From Chitinophagales bacterium (GTDB lineage Bacteria; Bacteroidota; Bacteroidia; Chitinophagales; JADIYW01): a stretch of DNA of 5,140 bases. This document shows, piece by piece, positions 1 to 5,140 of the stretch; positions within the stretch are counted from its first letter, which is position 1, and each line of letters opens with the position of its first letter. Location: assembly GCA_020848315.1 (NCBI GenBank), contig JADLAH010000302.1:1-5140 (forward strand), written 5' to 3'. A program made the translations under genes and the position numbers. Under the pieces are notes generated by a model. That model did not search any database, was not told the DNA's origin, and saw nothing but the letters and a program-made list of their open reading frames with translations.

Positions 1-1587
1 GCCGATCTGCCCGAATTTCCGAACTGGCGTCATGCCGGACAGCCGGCCATCACCGTAAAAGGCTTGCCAGTCGTATCGCTGACCTCCTTCGGCGGTATCA
101 ACGATGGCAAAACCGACAACGCGCCCGTCCTGAAAAAAGCGATTCAGTCGCTGAACGGACAGCCGGGCATCATCGAGTTGCCGGCAGGCACTTTCCTCTT
201 CAAACAAACCGTGTCCCTGCCGAGCGGTATCATTCTGCGCGGCAAAGGCAGCGATAAAACCACGTATTTATTTAACGGCAATGGCAACGGCGAAATTCTT
301 TCCGTACAGGGAAAACGGGGCACCGCCTCCACACCCATCGTATCGGGCACCACGAAATTCAGCAAATCTATTCAGGTAAAACAGCCTGCAGGATTCGCGC
401 CGGGCGACTGGTGTGTGATTCAACAGCAGGCACCACAACTCCTCTATTCCGATTGGGCGAGAAACACGTTCTTTCAGCTGGTGCAAATCACAGCCATCAA
501 CGGAAATACGGTGCAGTTCCACGCTCCGCTCCGCCTCGATTTTCCGCTCAGCAATCAGCCCATCCTCCAGCAAATACAGCCTGTTTCACAAGCCGGCATC
601 GAGAGTATGCATATACAACGGCAGGATGCCACATCGGGACAAACCTCCCATATCCTGTTCAACTTCGCGGTGCAATGTCATGTGAAAGGGGTGGAATTCA
701 GTCAGAGCAATTACGCGCACATCACGCTGCAGAGCAGTTCGTTTAATACCGTTTCGGATAACTATTTCCACGAGGCATTCAACTACGGCAGCGGCGGCAA
801 AGGCTATGGCGTAGTGATGCAGTTCGGCGCGGGCGACAATCTCATTTATAACAATATCTTCCGCAAGCTGCGCCATGCCATGCTGTTGCAGGCGACCGCC
901 AATGGCAATGTGATTGCCTACAACTATTCGTACGAACCCTACTGGCAGCAGAGCTTCTTCCCGACAGATGCGGCCGGCGATATCGTGTTGCACGGCAACT
1001 ATCCGTATGCCAACTTATTTGAAGGCAATATCGTGCAGAATATCGTGATTGACAACTCGCATGGGATCAACGGACCGGACAATACATTCTTCCGCAACCG
1101 CGCGGAAAATTACGGCATCGTGATGAACAATGGCAGCGGTGACAAAATGCACTTCATCGCCAATGAAATCACACACACCGGCTTTCTGAAAGGCTTGTTT
1201 ACCACCAGCGGCAGCAACACGCTCACCGGAAATATAGTAAAAGGAAAAAGCGGCAGCGGATTCACCGGTGTCACCACCCTGCTCGACGTGAAAATACCTG
1301 CAAAGATAGGCGCTCCCTACGCGTATAACGCCTGGAAAAATGAAGCCTATCAGGTGAACGGCAAAAGCATGAAAACCGTTATCGGAAGTACGCCTGTACC
1401 ACCACCGGTCAATATCAGTAAAACTCCGGTTAAATCCGTGCAAACATCCACTGTATCACCGGCTCCTGCTACACCTGAAGTGAAACCGACGACCACCGTA
1501 GTGAAGCCAGCAACGACAGACAACACAACGCCTGTCAAACAAAAGAAAAAACGGAAAATCTGCCAGCGCAAGAAAGCGCGCAACTGA
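1..1587 (+). CDS. Right-handed beta-helix protein, pectate-lyase superfamily (5' truncated by window edge)
   Basis: The frame is open from base 1, giving 528 visible residues, so the true start and any signal peptide lie upstream. Visible residues 24-40 contain the FGGINDGKTDN motif that opens the Pectate_lyase_3 (PF12708) fold, followed by the family's 'ELPAGTF' and 'LRGKG' turns at about 75-100. From about 200 to 420 there are many N/G-rich short strands (for example DNLIYNNIF, GNVIAYNYS, NLFEGNIV) typical of parallel beta-helix coils. Such proteins bind or cleave acidic polysaccharides outside the cell, but I cannot assign catalytic residues or a substrate. A Pro/Thr/Val-rich linker starts near residue 462, and the last 17 residues include ten Lys/Arg. 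No T9SS sorting domain is evident. It ends with TGA immediately before the stop of the convergent protease gene. The fold assignment is confident; the enzymatic function is not. Confidence 0.85.
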   Translation, partial: ADLPEFPNWRHAGQPAITVKGLPVVSLTSFGGINDGKTDNAPVLKKAIQSLNGQPGIIELPAGTFLFKQTVSLPSGIILRGKGSDKTTYLFNGNGNGEILSVQGKRGTASTPIVSGTTKFSKSIQVKQPAGFAPGDWCVIQQQAPQLLYSDWARNTFFQLVQITAINGNTVQFHAPLRLDFPLSNQPILQQIQPVSQAGIESMHIQRQDATSGQTSHILFNFAVQCHVKGVEFSQSNYAHITLQSSSFNTVSDNYFHEAFNYGSGGKGYGVVMQFGAGDNLIYNNIFRKLRHAMLLQATANGNVIAYNYSYEPYWQQSFFPTDAAGDIVLHGNYPYANLFEGNIVQNIVIDNSHGINGPDNTFFRNRAENYGIVMNNGSGDKMHFIANEITHTGFLKGLFTTSGSNTLTGNIVKGKSGSGFTGVTTLLDVKIPAKIGAPYAYNAWKNEAYQVNGKSMKTVIGSTPVPPPVNISKTPVKSVQTSTVSPAPATPEVKPTTTVVKPATTDNTTPVKQKKKRKICQRKKARN

Positions 1588-3189
1588 TTATTTTTTCAGT
1601 TCGAGCAATGCCCGCTGCACCATCTTGTCATCGCGCACTGCCACCTGATAGAAGCCGTTGGTATTCCATTTTCTGCGGGCGATAAATGCCTTGATCCGCA
1701 TGCTCAGATAAGCACGGGATGCTTCGCTATAGGTGGCCGCGTCTTTGGCTACACCCTGTGCATAGCAATATTGCAGAAACTCCGCATACATCGCAGGTGA
1801 TACCGCAAAAGAAGTCTGGAATTGTTCAGCAGACTTATAGGCATCCAACTGTGCTTTCTGTTTATCGTAATAAGCGTAGGCAAATTCGCTGAGCAGTCCG
1901 CGACCGAAGATTTCATTCACCAGCGGATTGAACATACTCGTATCCAATGGCATGAAAATATCCGGTGTGATGCCGCCGCCGCCATATACGGTACGACCTT
2001 TTACCAGCGTTTTGTACACTTGCTTCGTATTGTTTTTAATGCTATCCTGTGAGAACACCTCGCCATCTTTGTAGCGTGTGTTGATATCTTCATAATAGCT
2101 TTCCACATTATCGCTGTATGGACGCTGTATGCTTCTGCCGCTTGGCGTGTAGTACTTCGCGATAGTGAGTCGCACGGAACTGCCGTCGCCCAGCGGATAT
2201 TCCTGCTGCACCAGTCCTTTACCAAAAGTCCTGCGGCCAATCAGCAATCCTCTGTCCCAGTCCTGCACGGCACCTGCAATAATTTCGCTGGCGGAAGCGG
2301 AACCTTCGTCAATGAGTACTACGATTTTACCTTCCTCAAACATCCCGGATTTACGGGCTTTTTCATAGGTCTTGGCAAATGTTCTGCCTTCGGTATACAC
2401 CATGGTTTTATTGCCATCCAGCAACTCATCCAGAATGGAAGTAGCCTGATCCATAAAGCCGCCCGGATTCTGGCGTAAATCCAGGATTAATCCCGTCATC
2501 CCGCGACGCGTCAGCGTATCCAGTTTCACCATAAACTCTTCATAGGTAGTTTTGGCAAAACGGTTGATTTTGATGTAGCCGGTTTTTCCATCCAGCATAA
2601 ATCCGGCATCCACGCTGTACAAAGGAATCTTATCCCGTTTGATGGTGTAGGTTACCTGCTTTTTGGAATTATTTTTCTGCATCGTCACCTTCACCACGCT
2701 GCCCTTCGGGCCTTTTAGTTTTTTCATCACCATTTCATTGGTAATCTTGATGCCGGCTGCCAGTGTATCATTGATTTTTATAATCTTATCGCCGGCAGAA
2801 ACACCGACCTGCTCCGAAGGACCTCCGCTGATAGGTGTCACCACCTGAATAGTATCGTTCACGATGGCGAATTCGATACCGATGCCTTCGAAATTGCCCT
2901 CCATAATTTCTGCTTCGTGCGACATCTGAATCGGCGGTAGATAAACACTGTGCGGGTCGAGGTCTTCCAACATTTTTGCGATGGCATCATCATATAGCTT
3001 CTGCTGATCTACCGTGTCCACATAGCGCGCGTCAATCAGGCGCAGAATATAATCGAGTTTGGAACTGCCTTCGGTACTGAACACCTTGGAACGGGCAGCA
3101 TTGCGATCCTGAATTTTATAGCCGAGATACATGCCCGAAGCGAGAATCGCGGCGAACAAAAACGGGTAGAAAGCCTTATTCATATTCAT
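1588..3189 (-). CDS. S41 family carboxyl-terminal processing protease with PDZ domain
   Basis: This 533-residue protein is a CtpA/Prc-type serine protease that cleaves near the C-terminus of exported proteins, on the periplasmic side of the inner membrane. Residues 5-23 form a hydrophobic signal or anchor segment. The S41 N-terminal part includes DPHSVYL (78-84). A PDZ domain follows at about 100-172 (GIGIEF, SGGPSEQVGVSAGDKIIKIN). The peptidase domain spans about 190-365 and includes DLRQNPGG (237-244). The nucleophile should be Ser299 in GSASASE and the general base Lys324 in TFGKGLVQ; their 25-residue spacing equals that of Ser452/Lys477 in E. coli Prc, and Gln328 follows as in the family. 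A C-terminal region of about 110 residues (420-533) lies beyond the peptidase core. ATG at 3187-3189 is used as start; a second ATG two codons later (3181-3183) is equally possible. No Shine-Dalgarno sequence is visible. It is divergent from the transaldolase gene. Confidence 0.95.
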   Translation of the reverse strand: MNMNKAFYPFLFAAILASGMYLGYKIQDRNAARSKVFSTEGSSKLDYILRLIDARYVDTVDQQKLYDDAIAKMLEDLDPHSVYLPPIQMSHEAEIMEGNFEGIGIEFAIVNDTIQVVTPISGGPSEQVGVSAGDKIIKINDTLAAGIKITNEMVMKKLKGPKGSVVKVTMQKNNSKKQVTYTIKRDKIPLYSVDAGFMLDGKTGYIKINRFAKTTYEEFMVKLDTLTRRGMTGLILDLRQNPGGFMDQATSILDELLDGNKTMVYTEGRTFAKTYEKARKSGMFEEGKIVVLIDEGSASASEIIAGAVQDWDRGLLIGRRTFGKGLVQQEYPLGDGSSVRLTIAKYYTPSGRSIQRPYSDNVESYYEDINTRYKDGEVFSQDSIKNNTKQVYKTLVKGRTVYGGGGITPDIFMPLDTSMFNPLVNEIFGRGLLSEFAYAYYDKQKAQLDAYKSAEQFQTSFAVSPAMYAEFLQYCYAQGVAKDAATYSEASRAYLSMRIKAFIARRKWNTNGFYQVAVRDDKMVQRALLELKK

Positions 3190-3246
3190 ACTGTAAAGGT
3201 AGTGGTTTTAATGGTTCTGCTTCTTTTCCTTGTGTGAAATAACGTA

Positions 3247-3278
3247 AAAATATAGCGAAGGGTTGTTGACTGTGTAAA
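3247..3278 (-). promoter_or_regulatory. Candidate Bacteroidota-type promoter for the S41 protease gene
   Basis: Read on the minus strand, TTTA (3278-3275) and TATATTTT (3254-3247) are separated by 20 bases. Each has one mismatch to the Bacteroidota primary-sigma consensus (TTTG, about 20 bases, TAnnTTTG). Transcription would begin near 3240, giving a leader of about 50 bases. In such an A/T-rich intergenic region this match could arise by chance. Confidence 0.3.
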
Positions 3279-3292
3279 ACAATTCCCACCCG

Positions 3293-3311
3293 ATAGCTTA
3301 AAAATTGCTAT
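3293..3311. repeat. Short inverted repeat ATAGC-N9-GCTAT upstream of transaldolase
   Basis: Five-base arms at 3293-3297 and 3307-3311 flank an A/T-rich nine-base spacer. The right arm overlaps the candidate -7 element of the transaldolase promoter, and a further direct copy of ATAGC lies at 3252-3256 by the opposite promoter candidate. It could be an operator, but arms this short are common by chance. Confidence 0.2.
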
Positions 3312-3316
3312 ACTTG
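3309..3316 (+). promoter_or_regulatory. Candidate -7 element for the transaldolase-RNase-inhibitor cluster
   Basis: TATACTTG matches the Bacteroidota -7 consensus TAnnTTTG with one mismatch and lies 21 bases before the transaldolase ATG. This would give a leader of roughly 15 bases. No TTTG-like -33 box was found at the expected distance, so the call is weak. No other + strand promoter candidate was seen closer to the cluster. Confidence 0.25.
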
Positions 3317-3337
3317 CAGCATAAATAATTCTCCTAC

Positions 3338-3997
3338 ATGAAGTTTTTCATTGATACAGCCAATCTGGCTCAGATAAAAGAAGCTGCCGACCTCGGTATT
3401 CTGGACGGTTGCACGACCAACCCTTCGCTGATGGCGAAAGAAGGCATCACAGGCGACAAGAACGTGTGGAATCACTACAAAAAAATCTGCGAGATTGTGG
3501 ACGGCGACGTGAGCGCGGAAGTCATTTCCACCGACTACAACGGCATGATTGCGGAAGGCAAAAAGCTGGCTAAACTGCACAAAAATATTGTGGTGAAAGT
3601 GCCGATGATTAAAGACGGTATCAAAGCCATCAAATATTTTTCTGACAATGGCATCAAGACCAATTGTACGCTGGTATTTTCTCCGGGACAGGCTATTCTG
3701 GCCGCCAAAGCCGGTGCTACTTATCTCAGTCCCTTCATCGGCCGACTGGATGATATCAATATGGATGGCATGGATTTAATCCATCAGATCCGACATATCT
3801 ACGACAACTATCAGTTCAAAACGCAGATTCTGGCGGCATCCGTGCGCAGCGCGCTGCACATCGTAAAATGCGCGGAAGCCGGCGCCGATGTGGTGACATG
3901 CCCGTTGAACTCCATCACCGGACTGTTCTATCATCCGCTGACGGACAAAGGGCTGGCGCAGTTCCTCGCCGACCACGCGAAAGCCAATCAGCAATAA
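3338..3997 (+). CDS. tal: Transaldolase, small TalC/FSA-type (class I Schiff-base aldolase)
   Basis: The 219-residue length and the whole sequence fit the TalC/MipB/FSA family of TIM-barrel class I aldolases. These cytoplasmic enzymes move a dihydroxyacetone unit between sugar phosphates in the non-oxidative pentose phosphate pathway. The Schiff-base lysine is Lys87 in IVVKVPM. Other active-site positions by comparison with E. coli FSA are Asp6 (FIDTA), Asn28 (CTTNPS), Thr111 and Ser168 (LAASVR). Two positions separate transaldolase from fructose-6-phosphate aldolase: FSA has Gln59 and Tyr131, while transaldolases have Glu and Phe. Here they are Glu61 (SAEV) and Phe133 ([10 protein letters not shown]), so transaldolase activity is the better call. 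The ATG fits the family's MKFFIDTA start and has no Shine-Dalgarno sequence. The stop codon directly abuts the ATG of the ribonuclease gene, suggesting one transcript. Confidence 0.93.
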   Translation: MKFFIDTANLAQIKEAADLGILDGCTTNPSLMAKEGITGDKNVWNHYKKICEIVDGDVSAEVISTDYNGMIAEGKKLAKLHKNIVVKVPMIKDGIKAIKYFSDNGIKTNCTLVFSPGQAILAAKAGATYLSPFIGRLDDINMDGMDLIHQIRHIYDNYQFKTQILAASVRSALHIVKCAEAGADVVTCPLNSITGLFYHPLTDKGLAQFLADHAKANQQ

Positions 3998-4498
3998 ATG
4001 AACGCGATGCGATTCCGTCTTTTTTTCATAGGCTTGATAGCCTTATTTATTTGCGGCACAGGCTGCAGAGAGGTGAATAATTCCGGCGGTTATCAGCAAG
4101 GCTATGCGGACGGCTTCCGCGACGGAAAAGCGGAAGCAGGAAATAGTACGGTTGCAACCTCAGAGAAATCTGTTATCGCAGACGAACCGCCTGTAGCAGA
4201 TAACAAGAATGACAACACCTATCAGGATGGCATTCCGCAGAAAGTGCGGCAGGTGCTGGAATATGTAATTAAGAATAACAGTCCGCCGGACAGCTATGTC
4301 GGTGGCCGCACCTTCGGCAACTATGAAAAACGGCTGCCGCAATACGATGAAAACGGAAAAAAAATCCGATATCAGGAATGGGATGTCAATCCGAAAATCC
4401 CCGGCAAAAACCGCGGCGCTGAGCGCCTGGTGACGGGCAGCGACGGCCGCGCCTGGTATACGGATGACCATTACGAAACCTTCACCGAAATCAAATAA
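3998..4498 (+). CDS. Membrane-targeted guanyl-specific ribonuclease, barnase/RNase Sa family
   Basis: The protein has 166 residues. Residues 5-22 form a hydrophobic signal, and Cys23 in GTGC is a possible but imperfect lipobox, so it is either a lipoprotein or a type I secreted protein. A low-complexity linker (24-78) starts with a [11 protein letters not shown] segment. Residues 79-166 match the microbial ribonuclease domain (PF00545), which cleaves single-stranded RNA 3' of guanine. By alignment the catalytic residues are Glu127 (YQEWDVN; barnase Glu73), Arg143 (AERLV; barnase Arg87) and His158 ([10 protein letters not shown]; barnase His102), with Arg139 matching Arg83. The position of barnase Lys27 is Ser95; RNase Sa also lacks this lysine. 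The catalytic set is intact, so the enzyme should be active. The gene starts directly after the transaldolase stop and lies three bases before its presumed inhibitor. An alternative start is Met4 at 4007. No Shine-Dalgarno sequence is visible. Confidence 0.9.
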   Translation: MNAMRFRLFFIGLIALFICGTGCREVNNSGGYQQGYADGFRDGKAEAGNSTVATSEKSVIADEPPVADNKNDNTYQDGIPQKVRQVLEYVIKNNSPPDSYVGGRTFGNYEKRLPQYDENGKKIRYQEWDVNPKIPGKNRGAERLVTGSDGRAWYTDDHYETFTEIK

Positions 4499-4501
4499 GC
4501 C

Positions 4502-4834
4502 ATGCCGGATTTCACGCACCACATACAATTCAACGGGCAGTATATCGCCTTCATCAATGGCCGAAATTGTACTGCTTTGCCGGACTTCTATGATGCTATC
4601 GCAAAAGCATTGCAACTGCCGGAATATTTCGGAAAAAATCTGGATGCACTGGACGAGATGCTGTGCGACCTGAGCTGGATAGCGGAGAGCACGGTGCTTT
4701 TAGTGATATTGCATGCCGATGAACTGCTGCGTGATGCGCCTGAAGCCACGGGAGCCATACAGGATATTTTTGCCCATGCCGCGGAGGAACTCGACAGCAG
4801 AGGTGTGCTGTTCAGTGTATTTCAGCAACGATAA
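4502..4834 (+). CDS. Barstar-family ribonuclease inhibitor (immunity protein)
   Basis: This 110-residue protein has no signal peptide and should stay in the cytoplasm, where it would bind and block the ribonuclease encoded just upstream. It matches the barstar family (PF01337). The signature is LPEYFGKNLDAL (39-50), equivalent to LPEYYGENLDAL in Bacillus barstar. The inhibitor helix retains Tyr42, Gly44, Asn46 and Asp48 (barstar Tyr29, Gly31, Asn33, Asp35). Barstar Trp38 and Asp39 are replaced by Asp51 and Glu52, so the interface is not identical to the Bacillus one. The final strand VLFSVF (102-107) corresponds to the last barstar strand. The protein is about 20 residues longer than Bacillus barstar, mostly through the N-terminus and the loop around 75-88. 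The gene is separated from the RNase gene by three bases and converges on the thioesterase gene with a four-base gap. Pairing with the neighbouring RNase is inferred from order and family. Confidence 0.9.
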   Translation: MPDFTHHIQFNGQYIAFINGRNCTALPDFYDAIAKALQLPEYFGKNLDALDEMLCDLSWIAESTVLLVILHADELLRDAPEATGAIQDIFAHAAEELDSRGVLFSVFQQR

Positions 4835-4838
4835 ACGA

Positions 4839-5140
4839 CTACATTAAAGCTTCGATAGCTGCTCTTACCTTATCGGTAAGTGGTTTCTTTTTTCCGGTGG
4901 CAGGGTCTGTACATACGATAATCGCATCGCCTTCGGCGGCGAGTCCACGTGCCAACGAAGTGACTTTCTGATGCACCACCATACTCGTCGTTCCCAATGA
5001 TTTGAAAGCCACGGAAATCTCAATATCGTCCGGATAAAATAAAGGCTGAATAAACTTGCATTCGAGTTTACCTACCACAATCTGTATGCCTTCCTCCAGC
5101 AGCAGTTTCCACAAACCCGATTCATACATAAAATGCACAC
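4839..5140 (-). CDS. Acyl-CoA thioesterase, 4HBT hot-dog family (N-terminus beyond window)
   Basis: The 99 visible residues form the C-terminal part of a YbgC/FadM-like 4-hydroxybenzoyl-CoA thioesterase-family protein, cytoplasmic enzymes that hydrolyse acyl-CoA thioesters. The start of the visible part, FMYESGLWKLLLEEGI, matches the central hot-dog helix. It is followed by the strands GKLECKFIQPLFYPDDIEI, SMVVHQKVTS and GDAIIVCTD, and by the typical ending with DPATGKKKPLTDKVRAAI. The first strand and the loop with the catalytic Asp lie outside the window, about 25-30 residues by family length. A GTG codon at 5138-5136 is internal, not a start, because beginning there would remove the active site. 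The gene ends in TAG and converges on the barstar gene. The acyl-CoA substrate cannot be told. Confidence 0.85.
   Translation of the reverse strand, partial: VHFMYESGLWKLLLEEGIQIVVGKLECKFIQPLFYPDDIEISVAFKSLGTTSMVVHQKVTSLARGLAAEGDAIIVCTDPATGKKKPLTDKVRAAIEALM
4864..4893 (+). terminator. Candidate Rho-independent terminator after the barstar gene
   Basis: A perfect six-base stem, CTTACC (4864-4869) and GGTAAG (4875-4880), encloses a five-base loop and is followed by a T-rich stretch (4883-4893, interrupted by one C). It lies 29 bases past the barstar stop and inside the 3' end of the opposite-strand thioesterase gene. The stem is short and the T run begins two bases after it, so strength is uncertain. 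Confidence 0.4.

Noticed and set aside
64..66. TTG as the start of the beta-helix protein
   Set aside because: The frame stays open upstream to base 1 and reads as plausible protein; the pectate-lyase fold begins right after, so a signal peptide must be further upstream.
586..1443. Long antisense open frames (135 and 142 codons) across the beta-helix gene
   Set aside because: They lie wholly opposite a recognisable beta-helix coding sequence and their translations resemble no family I recognise.
1566..1596. GCGC-AAGAAA-GCGC hairpin followed by TTTTTT as a terminator
   Set aside because: The stem has only four pairs and the T run begins 11 bases after it; on the minus strand the T tract is likewise distant and interrupted.
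3190..3337. A small RNA, riboswitch or tRNA in the divergent intergenic region
   Set aside because: The 148 bases are A/T-rich with no strong stem, no T-run terminator and no tRNA-like arms.
3338..3997. Calling this gene fructose-6-phosphate aldolase
   Set aside because: Glu61 and Phe133 match the transaldolase pattern, not the Gln/Tyr pattern of E. coli FSA.
4160..4615. Antisense 151-codon frame over the RNase and barstar genes
   Set aside because: It overlaps two well-supported coding regions with conserved catalytic and binding motifs and has no recognisable protein features.
5136..5138. GTG as the start of the thioesterase
   Set aside because: It would remove the first strand and the catalytic loop of the hot-dog fold, and the frame is open to the window edge.

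Overview
The window looks like chromosomal DNA from a Bacteroidota bacterium, probably Chitinophagaceae or a related soil or water group. The reasons are a C-terminal processing protease of the Bacteroidota type, the absence of recognisable Shine-Dalgarno sequences before every visible start, A/T-rich leaders, and promoter-like elements resembling the Bacteroidota TTTG / TAnnTTTG pattern. The lineage is inferred from these features and not from any database match. No tRNA, rRNA, CRISPR array or insertion sequence was seen.

Layout. Positions 1-1587 (+) hold the 3' part of a secreted right-handed beta-helix protein of the pectate-lyase superfamily; its start lies upstream of the window. It runs tail to tail, with no spacer, into an S41 carboxyl-terminal processing protease with a PDZ domain (1588-3189, -). 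A 148-base divergent intergenic region (3190-3337) carries weak promoter candidates for both directions. On the + strand there follows a tight three-gene cluster. It contains a small class I transaldolase of the TalC/FSA family (3338-3997), an N-terminally membrane-targeted guanyl-specific ribonuclease of the barnase/RNase Sa family (3998-4498), and a barstar-family ribonuclease inhibitor (4502-4834). The gaps are 0 and 3 bases, so the three are very likely one transcript. A hairpin plus T-rich run at 4864-4893 could end it. The last gene (4839-5140, -) is the C-terminal part of a 4HBT (hot-dog) acyl-CoA thioesterase that continues beyond the right edge.

How the genes work together. The clearest functional unit is the ribonuclease and its inhibitor. 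The RNase keeps the catalytic Glu, Arg and His and carries an export signal, while the inhibitor has no signal and should protect the cytoplasm. Transaldolase is a housekeeping enzyme of the non-oxidative pentose phosphate pathway and appears to be only a transcriptional neighbour. The beta-helix protein and the S41 protease both act outside the cytoplasm, but nothing links them functionally. The barnase-barstar pair is a known system type. Its lipoprotein-like form and its coupling to transaldolase are the unusual points, and I see no convincing wholly new system.
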